From JALORV01 sp963703945 (lineage in GTDB: Bacteria > Pseudomonadota > Gammaproteobacteria > Burkholderiales > Burkholderiaceae_F), in the NCBI GenBank assembly GCA_963703945.1, contig CAVPGM010000026.1, positions 18,441 through 82,440 of the forward strand: 64,000 bases of DNA, read 5' to 3'. Below are positions 9,848-18,609 of this stretch, in pieces. A program made the translations under genes and the position numbers. The notes under the pieces are model-generated. The model was not told the DNA's origin, searched no databases, and was given only the letters and a program-made list of their open reading frames with translations. The number at the start of each line of letters is the position of its first letter. Position 1 is the first letter of the stretch.

Positions 9848-10446
9848 CGCGGAGCCTCCAGACAGGATTCGACGCAGCGCCTGAGGTTATCCATGCCGCG
9901 GCGGATCCAGCTCTTCACGGTACCGAGGGGCTTGCCCAGGTGCGCCGCCAGGTCGCCGTGGCTCAGGCCCTGGTCGTACGCCAGCACCAGCGCCTGCCGC
10001 TCGGGGGCCGCCAGTTCGCCGAGGCAGCGACGCAGGAAGGCGCGCACACGCCGCGCATCGAGGCGCTCGTCTTCGCCGTCGCTCGCCCAGTCGTACAGGC
10101 GATCGAGCGCCCCTTCCGGGTCGGCGTCCTCTGACTCGTGGTACGAATCGACACGCGCCACGTCGTGGCTCTCCATCACATCGAGTGCGCGATGACGCAC
10201 GATGGCGGTCATCCAGCCGACCGGCGCGCCGCCGACCGGATCGAAACTTCCCGCAGAATTCCAGATCCGAGTAAAGGCGTCATGCAGCACCTCCTCGGCC
10301 ACTTCGCGCCGCCGCACGATGCGCAGCGCAACGCCCAGCAGCACAGGTGCCGACAGTCGGTACAGGCGTTCGAACGCCGCAGCGCTCGATCTGCCGCGCG
10401 TCGCGGAATCGAGCAGTAGGCGTCTGATCTCGGCTTCGTCCAGCAT
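9844..10446 (-). CDS. ECF RNA polymerase sigma factor (SigK-like)
   Basis: 200 residues with region 2 (FERLYRLSAPVLLGVALRIV; DAFTRIW) and region 4 helix-turn-helix (LSHGDLAAHLGKPLGTVKSW). It redirects RNA polymerase to stress promoters and is expected to be held by the adjacent RskA-like anti-sigma. Gene order sigma, anti-sigma, ferritin-like protein, cytochrome suggests these are its local targets (inference). It begins 13 bases after the stop of the channel gene on the same strand. Confidence 0.9.
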   Translation of the reverse strand: MLDEAEIRRLLLDSATRGRSSAAAFERLYRLSAPVLLGVALRIVRRREVAEEVLHDAFTRIWNSAGSFDPVGGAPVGWMTAIVRHRALDVMESHDVARVDSYHESEDADPEGALDRLYDWASDGEDERLDARRVRAFLRRCLGELAAPERQALVLAYDQGLSHGDLAAHLGKPLGTVKSWIRRGMDNLRRCVESCLEAPR

Positions 10447-10459
10447 GCGTATAGCGAGG

Positions 10460-11377
10460 TTACGGGTGACCTACGGCTTCGGATGCCGGATCCAGCGCCG
10501 CGCCGCAATCCTGGCAATAGCGTGCTCTATCGGTGTGATCGGCGCTGCCGCACGAGCTGCAGCGCCGCACGCGATCCGCGTCGTGGAGCCGCTGGCTGGT
10601 CATCTCCGCTGTGACGATGCCGGTCGGAACGGCCAGGATGCCCCAGCCAAGCAGCATGCTGAGGCTTGCAAGGGCGCGGCCGAGATCCGTCTTCGGCGTG
10701 ATGTCACCGAACCCGACGGTGGTCACGGTCGTGATCGCCCAGTAGACGGATATGGGTATGCTGGTGAAGCCGTTTTCTGGCCCTTCGATCAGGTACATCA
10801 GGGTCCCGATGAGGACGACCAGCATGAACACGGTGCCGATGAAGACAGAGATCTTTCGCCGGCTTGCGTACAGCGCTCCGCCCAGGCGGCGGTACTCCTG
10901 GATGTATTCGGTGAGTTTGAGAATCCGGAAGACGCGCAGCAGGCGGAGCAGGCGGATCTCTATCAGTGCGTGCAGGGCCGGGAAGAACAGTGCCAGGTAG
11001 GTCGGCAGCACCGAAAGCATGTCGACGATGCCGAAGAAGCTGCGCGCGTAGCGGATCGGGCGCTCGACGCACCACAGCCGAACGCAGTACTCGACCGTGA
11101 AAAGCAGCGTGAAGCCCCATTCGAGGACATTGAACAGCGTCCCATAGCGTGCCTCCAGGCTGGCGACGCTGTCGAGCATGACGACGATGACGCTGGCGAC
11201 GATCGCCCACAGAAGCACGATGTCGAACAGCCTGCCGGCGCGCGTGTCGGATTCGAAGATGACGACGAACAGGCGCCGCCGCCAGCCGCCCGAGGGAATG
11301 CCGAAGCGCCGGGCCTCAGACGACTCGCCGGCGCGTTCGCCGAGCTGGAGCTTGTCGGCAACCGGAGTGGGGTCCAT
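10460..11377 (-). CDS. Voltage-gated-type K+ channel with C-terminal zinc ribbon
   Basis: About 305 residues. Six membrane helices are predicted, with an Arg-rich S4-like segment (IEIRLLRLLRVFRILKL) and the K+ selectivity filter TTVTTVGFGD before the last helix. After S6 comes a short cytoplasmic tail with CSSCG and YCQDCG, two CxxC knuckles 14-18 residues apart that look like a zinc ribbon. Start ATG 11377 is preferred; a GTG two codons upstream is possible. The much longer upstream open frame overlaps dinB on the other strand and is not believed. Confidence 0.85.
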   Translation of the reverse strand: MDPTPVADKLQLGERAGESSEARRFGIPSGGWRRRLFVVIFESDTRAGRLFDIVLLWAIVASVIVVMLDSVASLEARYGTLFNVLEWGFTLLFTVEYCVRLWCVERPIRYARSFFGIVDMLSVLPTYLALFFPALHALIEIRLLRLLRVFRILKLTEYIQEYRRLGGALYASRRKISVFIGTVFMLVVLIGTLMYLIEGPENGFTSIPISVYWAITTVTTVGFGDITPKTDLGRALASLSMLLGWGILAVPTGIVTAEMTSQRLHDADRVRRCSSCGSADHTDRARYCQDCGAALDPASEAVGHP

Positions 11378-11434
11378 GTGCACACCTGCGGAGAAGCGAT
11401 TCGGCAGGATAGACGCTAGGCTTGCCCGCGCACC

Positions 11435-12654
11435 ATGAACACGCCCCGCGTCATTGCCCACCTCGACATGGACGCGTTCTATGCGTCGGTCGAGTTGCTG
11501 CGCTATCCGGAACTGCGCGGACGGCCGGTGGTCATTGGCGGCGGACGCGCGCACCAACCGGTCTGGGAGACCGATCCTGCGACCGGGGAGCGCCGGCGCC
11601 GCTTCGCCACGCTGAAGGGATATGTCGGTCGCGGAGTCATCACGACCGCGACCTATGAGGCGCGCGCGCTCGGCGTCAATTCGGCGATGGGCATGATGAA
11701 GGCGGCCGCGCAAGGCGCCGGACGCGGTGCTGCTGCCGGTGGACTTCGACGAGTACCGCAAGTACTCGCGGCTGTTCAAGGCCGCAGTGCGCGCACTGGC
11801 ACCGCAGGTCGAGGATCGCGGCATCGACGAGATCTACGTCGATCTGACCGACGTCGTCGCCGCGCGCCTGCCGGACGACGAGGAGGCCGGTCGACCCCGA
11901 CGACGCCGAGCACAACGTCTGGTGGTGCGCACGCGAAGTCGGCGCCGAACTGAAGCAGGCGGTGCGCGACGCGACCGGACTCAGCTGCTCGATCGGGCTG
12001 GCACCGAACAAGCTGATCGCGAAGATTGCCTCCGAGCTCGACAAGCCCGATGGCCTGACGGTCGTGACCGACAAGGACGTCGCGACGCGCCTGTGGCCGC
12101 TGTCGGTGCGGCGCCTGCAATGGCGTCGGGCCGAAGTCGGCGGCGAAGCTGGCGCGGCTTGGCATCGCGACGATCGGCGAGCTGGCGCAGGCCGATCGTG
12201 AGTGGCTGGCCCGGCACTTCGGCGCGAGCTACGCCGCGCTGGCTCGCCGACGCGGCGCGCGGTCGCGACGAGCGGCCGATCGTGACCGACGAGCGAGCCC
12301 AAGTCGATCAGCCGGGAAACCACCTTCGATCGCGACCTGCACGCGGTGCGCGACCGCGCGCAGCTGTCGCGCATCTTCACCGCGCTGTGCACGCAGCGTC
12401 GCTGCCGACCTGCGCGCGCAAGCGCTATGCCGGACGCACGATTGGCATCAAGCTGCGTTTCGACGACTTCAGCACGGTGACTCGCGACCAGACGCTGCCG
12501 GCGCCGGTCAGCGACGCGCAGGCGATTCGTCGCGCCGCCGGCGAATGCCTGAAGCGCGTCGACCTGTCACGTCGCATCCGGCTGCTCGGCGTGCGCGTCG
12601 GATCGCTCGAGCCGGTGGTGGAACGACGCCACGCCCTCGGCATCGGCTCAGTAG
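11435..12654 (+). CDS. dinB: DNA polymerase IV (Y-family), heavily frame-broken
   Basis: Error-prone translesion polymerase. ATG 11435 opens with VIAHLDMDAFYASVE (first catalytic Asp pair), and after breaks come DRGIDEIYVDLTD (second acidic site), SCSIGLAPNKLIAKIASE, the helix-hairpin-helix region around GVGPKSAAKLA, EPKSISRETTF and IGIKLRFDDF. Every conserved block is present in order, but at least eight single-base frame changes are needed, near 11717, 11890, 12132, 12240, 12288, 12395, 12410 and 12630. Stop TAG at 12652. Either consensus errors or a very recent pseudogene; the intact codon content favours errors. Confidence 0.85.
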
Positions 12655-13191
12655 CCGCTCTTCGGACGCGCGCGCGTAGTACTCGTCCACGCGGAACACG
12701 AAGTCGGAACTCGCCAGCGGAATGTGGCAGCTGCGGCAGGCGGTCAGGCTGTCGGCGGTCTTCGTGCCGCTTGCGTCGTACGCGGTGAACACCCAGTCGC
12801 CAGTCCGAAGCTCCGATGGCAGGTTGGCGCCATAGCCGCGACCCTTGGCCATCACGAAGACCCGCACGAGATTGCTCTTGACCAACTTGCCGTCGGCACC
12901 GGACCGCGGGTTGCCTGCGGCGTCGACCTGCACGGCGAAGTTTTCCATCACGATCACCGTGCCGTTCGGGAAGGGCTGGTCCGCCTTGCTGCCGGTCCCG
13001 GTCGGATTGATGTAGATGTCGCGCACCTGCTTGGCATCTGGCCGCTGGACTGAGCTCAGGAACTTGGGCCAGGTCTTGTAGTCGGCCGGCAGAGCCACCT
13101 CGCCATCGTTGACGGGCTTGGTCGGGGTGGCGCAGCCGAATAGCACGGCGGCGCAGGTGGCAAGCAAAGCAGAGACGGGGAGCAGTCGCAT
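12648..13191 (-). CDS. Cytochrome P460-like lipoprotein
   Basis: A signal with lipobox LLATCAAVLFGC anchors the protein in a membrane. The body resembles the cytochrome P460 domain: conserved Trp/Lys-rich start (YKTWPKF), repeated beta-strands, and C-terminal CRSCH haem site followed by SSDFVFRVDEYYAR, where the family normally ends. The open frame runs on to 12508, antisense to dinB, but the added sequence is low-complexity Arg-rich; a single indel near 12660 would end it at 12648, tail-to-tail with dinB. P460 proteins oxidise small N compounds or act in electron transfer; role here unknown. Confidence 0.72.
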
Positions 13192-13414
13192 CGTCGGGTC
13201 CTTCCTTGTGTCGTGCGGGCGGGGCCGGAGGCCGCGGGCTCTGGATACTGGCCTGCGTCAGACCTTCGGTCAACTGCGTGAGTCGGGACAGGCGCGCCGG
13301 CGCTTGCGGCGCGAGTTCGAGACTCCCGTCTAGTCCGGCCGCGACCTCAGGCTCTCCCGATGTTTGCAGACGTGTAAGGTTGACAATATCGCGTTCACCA
13401 CAGATCGCCGTGTC
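13192..13414. promoter_or_regulatory. Divergent intergenic region with a -35-like element
   Basis: 223 bases between the P460-like gene and the acyl-CoA dehydrogenase. On the plus strand a TTGACA hexamer occurs near 13380, about 30 bases before the dehydrogenase ATG at 13415. No convincing -10 was found at 16-18 bases, so this is only a candidate. Nothing else recognisable. Confidence 0.25.
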
Positions 13415-14563
13415 ATGACTTCACAAGTTTCGCCCTGGATGTCTCCGGACCTCGAGGTCTATCGCGACACGCTTGCGTCGCTTCGTCGAGACCGAGATCG
13501 TTCCGCACCAGGAGCGCTTCGCCAAGCAGCAGCATGTGGACCGCGCGCTGTGGACCAAGGCCGGCGAGCTCGGCGTGCTGTGCGCCGACATCCCTGAGGA
13601 GTACGGCGGCGCCGGCGGCAGCTTTGCGCACATGGCGGCGCTCTTCGAGGAACTCGGCGCCGCGGGCGACACGTCGTTCGGCATCCACGTCCACCTGATC
13701 GTCGCGCACTACCTGCTGAACCACGGCACCGAAGAGCAGAAGCGCAGCTACCTGCCACAGCTTGCGAGCGGCGCGATGATCGGTGCGATCGCGATGTCCG
13801 AGCCGGCTGCGGGCTCGGACCTGCAGGGCGTGCGCACGCGCGCCGTGCGTGACGGCGACGGCTACGTCATCAACGGCTCGAAGACCTTCATCTCGAACGG
13901 CTACCTCGCCGACCTGATCGTCGTCGTCGCGAAGACCGATGCCGGCGGCGGGTTCGCGCGGGCTGTCGCTGATGCTGGTCGAGACGCGCAACGTCCAGGG
14001 CTTCCGGGTCGGACGCATCCTCGACAAGATCGGCCAGAAGGGCCAGGACACCTGTGAACTCTTCTTCGACAACGTGCGTGTCCCGGCCGATGCGTTGCTC
14101 GGCGGCATCGAGGGCAAGGGATTCGCGCAGCTGATGGCGCGAACTGCCGTACGAGCGCACGCTGGTCGGCATCGGGGCGGTTTCGGCGATCGAGCGCGCG
14201 GTGCGGCTGACGATCGAGTACGCGCGCGAGCGCTCGGCGTTCGGCCAGAAGCTGATCGAGATGCAGAACACGCGCTTCAAGCTGGCCGAGGTCAAGACCC
14301 TGGCCGTGGTCGCTCGAACCTTCATCGATCGTTGCATCCAGCAGGTGATCGACGGCACGCTGGATACCGCGACCGCCTCGATGGCCAAGTGGTACCTGAC
14401 GGATCTGCAGTGCAAGGTCGTCGACGAATGCCTGCAGCTGTTCGGCGGCTACGGCTATATGCTCGAATACCCGATCGCGCGCATGTACGTCGACGCGCGG
14501 GTGCAGCCGATCTACGGCGGCACCAACGAGATCATGAAAGAGATCATCGCTCGCTCGCTGTAG
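13415..14563 (+). CDS. Acyl-CoA dehydrogenase, frame-broken
   Basis: FAD enzyme forming the alpha,beta double bond in acyl-CoA. Conserved blocks: RRFVETEIVPHQERFAKQ, the flavin/substrate motif IGAIAMSEPAAGSDLQGV, GSKTFISNGYLADLIVVV, YARERSAFGQKLIEMQ, and the C-terminal LQLFGGYGYMLEYPIARMY followed by GGTNEIMKEIIARSL with the end typical of the family. Breaks near 13480, 13960 and 14132. Start ATG 13415 (MTSQVSPWMSPDLEVYRDT). Followed 14 bases later by a thiolase, so the two likely act in one degradation pathway. Confidence 0.9.
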
Positions 14564-14577
14564 AACCGGAGGCGGTC

Positions 14578-15763
14578 ATGGCAGACAAGGTGGTGGTGGC
14601 CGGGGTCGGGATGATCCCGTTCCGCAAGCCGGGCGACCATCCGCCGTACTACGAGATGGGCGCCGAAGCGGCGCGGCTCGCGCTGGCCGATGCCGGCGTC
14701 GGCTACGCGCGAGGTCCAGCAGGCGTATGTCGGCTACGTCTACGGCGATTCGACCTGCGGGCAGCGCGCGCTCTACGAAGTCGGGTTGACCGGCGTGCCG
14801 ATCGTCAACGTCAACAACAACTGCTCGACCGGTTCGACCGCGCTCTTCCTGGCGCGGCAGGCGATCGAGGCCGGCGCCGATTGCGTGCTGGCGCTCGGCT
14901 TCGAGCAGATGAAGCCGGGCGCGCTCGGCGCGGTGTTCACCGACCGGCCGACTCCGTTCGACCGGTTCGACGCTGTCACCGAGGAACTGGTCGGCGAGTC
15001 GCAGATCCCGCTCGCGCTGCGCTACTTCGGCGGCGCCGGGCCGCGAGCACATGCAGCGCTACGGCACGCCGCTGGAAACGTTCGCACAGATCCGCGCCAA
15101 GGCGAGCCGCCATGCGGAGAACAATCCGCTCGCACTGTTCCGCAAACCGGTCACCGCCGAGCAGGTGCTGGCCGACGTGCAGGTCTGGCCGGGCGTGATG
15201 ACGCGGCTGATGGCGTGCCCGCCGACCTGCGGCGCGGCCGCCGCGTTGCTGGTGTCGCGAAGAGTACGCGCGCCGCAACGGCCTCGACACGACGGTGCGC
15301 ATCCTCGCGCAGGCGATGACGACGGACACCGCAAGCAGCTTCGAGAGTCGTTCGATGATGAGCCTGGTCGGTGCCGACATGGCCAAGGCGGCTGCCGATG
15401 CGGTGTACGAGCAGGCCGGAATCGGACCGGAGGATATCGACGTCTGCGAACTGCACGACTGCTTTGCGCAGAACGAACTGATCAGCTACGAGGCGCTGGG
15501 CTTCTGCGCACCGGGCGAGGCGGCGAAGTTCGTCGCCGACGGCGACAACACCTACGGCGGCGCGGTCGTCACCAATCCATCGGGCGGCCTGCTGTCGAAA
15601 GGGCACCCGCTCGGCGCCACCGGGACTCGCGCAGTGCTACGAACTGACGCAGCAATTGCGCGGCCGCGCCGACGCGCGGCAGGTCGAGGGCGCGCGCCTT
15701 GGCCTGCAGCACAACCTGGGTCTCGGCGGCGCCTGCGTGGTGACGCTGTACGGTCGCGGCTGA
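14578..15763 (+). CDS. SCP2-type thiolase / lipid-transfer protein, frame-broken
   Basis: Resembles SCP-x-type thiolases and the related non-condensing thiolase-like proteins acting on branched or steroid side-chain acyl-CoA. Diagnostic blocks are AYVGYVYGDSTCGQ, VNVNNNCSTGSTALFLAR (active-site Cys), DVCELHDCFAQNELISYE and GGLLSKGHPLGATG. Four breaks, near 14706, 15046, 15258 and 15630, each repairable by one base. ATG 14578 follows CGGAGG; stop TGA at 15761. Operon with the acyl-CoA dehydrogenase. Substrate class is inferred from family. Confidence 0.88.
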
Positions 15764-15784
15764 TTGCGACGGTCGAGCGCGGCA

Positions 15785-16532
15785 TCAGCAACCGCCGAGG
15801 GGAAGGTCGAGCGCCTGCAGCACTCGTCCTCCCGGTCCATTCCTGCACGAAGGCGACGATCGCAAGGCGATTGAGGTCCGCCGCCGGCAACGGCCATTGC
15901 ACCGGTCCGGCCGTTAAAGGTAGCGGCCCGCTCCACGCGCGCACGACGCGGTGGTTCGTCAGGGTTTCGCCTCGATTTTCTCCGGCAGAAACGGCGGTCT
16001 TCAGTCCGCTTTCGACCAGCGCGAGCACCAGCCGCGGGTCGCGTGTGCTGCGAAATGCGACGGCGGTCGGCTCGACCGTGATCGTTGAGTTCGACACGCG
16101 CGCTGCGATCGCCACGCGTGCCTCGGCGGGCGCTGCGACGATCGCGCGGATTTGGGCGTCGAACTGCGCTGCCGCCGACCACCCGCGCAGCTCGCGCGCC
16201 TGCACGAACACTCCGGGCGTGTACACCGTGCCGCTGCCGGCCGCCTGTGCGAGCTCGCGTTGGCGCAGCGTGAACTCGGGGCGCGCATACGGGTCCTTCC
16301 AGCCGATGTAATCCCAGTAGCTGACGTGCATCGCCAGCGGAACGACCTGGGTTCGCGGATAGCGACCTTCGAGCTGGCCGAGCCAGCGGTCGGCGGGCGG
16401 GCAGCTCGAGCAGCCCTGCGAGGTGTAGAGCTCGACCAGCGCCGTCTGGTGCGCAGTGCTGACAGCGCTGCACGAGCCGGGTGAGGCGGCAGTGGCCACC
16501 GTGGCCGTCGCGAGCAGTAACGCGCTCAGCAT
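15785..16532 (-). CDS. DUF1223 family thioredoxin-like secreted protein
   Basis: Signal peptide (MLSALLLATATVATAAS), then VELYTSQGCSSCPPAD with a CxxC, the N-terminal hallmark of DUF1223 proteins, followed by HVSYWDYIGWKDPYA. Start ATG 16532 follows GGAGAAGG. The long frame continues past the natural end; one indel near 15830 restores a family-like C-terminus (VLQALDLPL) and a TGA at 15785-15787. Molecular function of the family is not established; a redox role is suggested by CxxC. Confidence 0.8.
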
Positions 16533-16659
16533 CTCAATCCTTCTCCGATCTGCTTGTGATGCAGGCAAGGCAGATTGAGCCTGCGATCGGCCGGATCCCC
16601 GAGCGCGGCGTCCAGCTGCAGCCGCGTCCGGGAGCCGGCTCGCCTGCGACCGGAGCGAC

Positions 16660-16959
16660 CTACGAGCCGTGATGAATGTCGTTGATCAGCGACTTGAATC
16701 CTTCCTTGGTCATCGCATCGCCCTTCATCATCATCGCGCTGTCCTTGGACGCCTTCATCTTGGCCATCTTCATGTCGTAGGCCTTGCCCATGGCGTCCAG
16801 GAATTCCTGCTTGGTGATCATCGAGTCCTTGTTCTTGTCCGCCATCGAATAGATCATGTTGAAGTCGATGTCGCCGCCGTCGGCGCGGGCCGGCAGGCTG
16901 ACCGTCGCGGCCAGCATTCCCAGCGTGACAGCCGATACAGCGAGAAAGGATTTCTTCAT
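16660..16959 (-). CDS. Secreted EF-hand protein
   Basis: 99 residues. Signal peptide ends near LPARA. The mature part has a canonical EF-hand loop at residues 41-52 (DKNKDSMITKQE: D41, N43, D45, E52) and a Met/Lys-rich second half (KMAKMKASKDSAMMMKGD) that could be a degenerate second hand or a Met-rich soft-metal site. It lies downstream of doxX on the same strand, so it may be the last gene of the bufferin operon. Ca2+ binding is inferred. Confidence 0.8.
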   Translation of the reverse strand: MKKSFLAVSAVTLGMLAATVSLPARADGGDIDFNMIYSMADKNKDSMITKQEFLDAMGKAYDMKMAKMKASKDSAMMMKGDAMTKEGFKSLINDIHHGS

Positions 16960-17114
16960 ATATGTGCTCCGAAAGAGTTGATTGATGCTGCCAAATGAAC
17001 GTACGCGTTTGGAATATTCATCGCTGCGCGTACGTCTCCTTCGCGACGACTCGCCTTGCAGGCGTGCCATCGGGAACCCAGAATCGCCAGCCCGCGGCCG
17101 AATCCTCGGCGTGG

Positions 17115-17591
17115 TCAGTCCAGGCCAAGTTTCCTGTCGAGTGCGAGTCGTCCTGCCCCGCGTCCGGCCAGATACAACAGCGCGGTGGCCCACACCAGGT
17201 GCGTGGGCCAAGCGCTCGGATAGACGAGGAACTGGATGACCGCAGTCATGGCGAGCAGCGCCAGTGCGGATACGCGCGTGGCGAGACCGAGCACCAGCAG
17301 GATCGGAAACAGGTGCTCGGCGACCGCGGCCAGATGAGCCCCCGCGACCGGCGGCAGCAGCGGCAGCTGATATTCGTCTGCGAACAGCGCCACCGCGCCG
17401 TCGCTGATCGTGAACCAGCCCTCGACCTTGGTGCGGCCCGACAGCCAGAAGACGCCGGCGATGCCGAAGCGTGCGGCGAGCGCCAGCAGATCGTGTCCGA
17501 TCCAGCGCGTGAGCCGATCGGCCCAGCGGTTGTAGAGAGCGCGCGGTCCGCGGGTCGGCAACGCGGTTGCAGCCGGTCCGTGGGTCATCAT
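17115..17591 (-). CDS. DoxX-family membrane protein (bufferin-operon accessory)
   Basis: 158 residues, four hydrophobic helices, DoxX-like: LAARFGIAGVFWLSGRTKVEGW near the N-terminus and GLATRVSALALLAMTAVIQF later. Start at ATGATG 17588-17591 overlaps the bufC stop. DoxX proteins are regular companions of bufA/bufB/bufC operons (established); their biochemical role there is unclear. The frame is uninterrupted. Confidence 0.85.
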   Translation of the reverse strand: MMTHGPAATALPTRGPRALYNRWADRLTRWIGHDLLALAARFGIAGVFWLSGRTKVEGWFTISDGAVALFADEYQLPLLPPVAGAHLAAVAEHLFPILLVLGLATRVSALALLAMTAVIQFLVYPSAWPTHLVWATALLYLAGRGAGRLALDRKLGLD

Positions 17592-18376
17592 GGTGTGTCC
17601 TTTGTCGAGGTTATGCATGCGAAGGCGCCGGCGCGCAGGGTGAGTCCGAACACCGCGGAGACGTCGGCGTCGGCATCGGCATCGCGTGCAGCGGCTACGG
17701 CGTCGGCGATCGATCGTCCCTGGGAGCATGCCGTGAGCAGCGCGACGCCCGCGCGGCCGATCGCATGGTCGATCACCGCGCCGTGCGGCCGTGTCAGCAG
17801 CACGCCTTCACCGACCCACTCGATCGGCGTTGCGAAGTCCGCGGCGCCGTGCCGGTTGCGGCTCCATACGCTATGGATCGGCTGGCCGTCGAACCATTGC
17901 CAGCGTGCCGCGGCGTGAGGCCGCAGGCCCAGGCGGTTCATGTCGTGCTCGGTGAGTTCTTTCAGCGCGGAAGCGTCCAGCACGTCATCGTCCGCAGCCA
18001 CATGGGCCTCGCTCCAGAAGCGGTCGACACGTGCGACCGCCGGCAGATAGTCGAGCTCGCGAGCCGGCTCGAACTTCTCGAGAAAGTCCGCGAAGCCTTC
18101 ACCGTAGGTCAGCAGCGTCGGATCGCGCGGCAGATGAGCGCGCGCGTAGACGGCCGCCGCCGCTCGGAACCAGGATTCGCCAACCAGCCGCTCGACCGCG
18201 GGAAAATTCGCCTGCAGCGCGTCGATGCAGCCGGTCAGCACCGTGTTGCGATAGACCGAGAAGCCTGGTTGGTCGATGAGCCGCGCAAGCGCGGCTGGTG
18301 CACCCGCTCGTGGTTCATCGGCCAGCAGCGCGTGTGCAAACGCGTCCTGCCACTCGGCGAGTGTCGCGACACTCAT
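17588..18376 (-). CDS. bufC: BufC-like MNIO partner protein (DUF2063)
   Basis: 262 residues with the DUF2063/HvfC-BufC N-terminal domain: GFSVYRNTVLTGCIDALQAN, FPAVERLVGESWF, LLTYGEGFADFLEKF, then a C-terminal domain. BufC is the partner that presents precursor peptide to the DUF692 iron enzyme BufB (family knowledge). ATG 18376 now abuts the IS110 element, which supplies an AAAGGTAG ribosome-binding-site-like stretch. Its stop overlaps doxX. Fully open. It is separated from bufB only by the insertion element. Confidence 0.88.
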   Translation of the reverse strand: MSVATLAEWQDAFAHALLADEPRAGAPAALARLIDQPGFSVYRNTVLTGCIDALQANFPAVERLVGESWFRAAAAVYARAHLPRDPTLLTYGEGFADFLEKFEPARELDYLPAVARVDRFWSEAHVAADDDVLDASALKELTEHDMNRLGLRPHAAARWQWFDGQPIHSVWSRNRHGAADFATPIEWVGEGVLLTRPHGAVIDHAIGRAGVALLTACSQGRSIADAVAAARDADADADVSAVFGLTLRAGAFACITSTKDTP

Positions 18377-18609
18377 GCGGCCCTACCTTTCTCGTTGCCG
18401 AGTGATCGGTGCCTGGAGTGGCATGCCAAGATGGACTCCAGGCGGCGGGAGGGGATGGCTTTCATGCTGGCTGCCTGCGATGGCTCAGGAGGCATCTCCC
18501 CCCTCTCCGCCTTCCCTTCTCGACCGCTGATTAGGCTTTGCGAGTCATCGCTGTGTAGGGCGAAGTTGGCGAGGAAGGGTTGCCTGATCGATCGCGAAGG
18601 AGAGTGCCA
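18377..18609 (+). ncRNA. Candidate IS110 left-end bridge-RNA region
   Basis: IS110-family left ends are known to encode a structured bridge RNA that guides target and donor recognition. This 233-base non-coding stretch upstream of the transposase has a perfect 9-bp hairpin, arms 18411-18419 (GCCTGGAGT) and 18435-18443 (ACTCCAGGC) with a 15-base loop, plus purine-rich then pyrimidine-rich segments (18441-18460, 18495-18520) that could form the larger loops. The RNA itself and its guide bases are inferred, not shown. Confidence 0.5.

Noticed and set aside
12508..12647. C-terminal extension of the P460-like frame antisense to dinB
   Set aside because: Arg-rich, unlike the family, and removed by a single likely indel near 12660.
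11435..12654. Programmed +1 frameshifting as an explanation for dinB and similar genes
   Set aside because: The breaks share no slippery sequence, many fall in or near short runs, and both insertions and deletions occur; consensus error is simpler.
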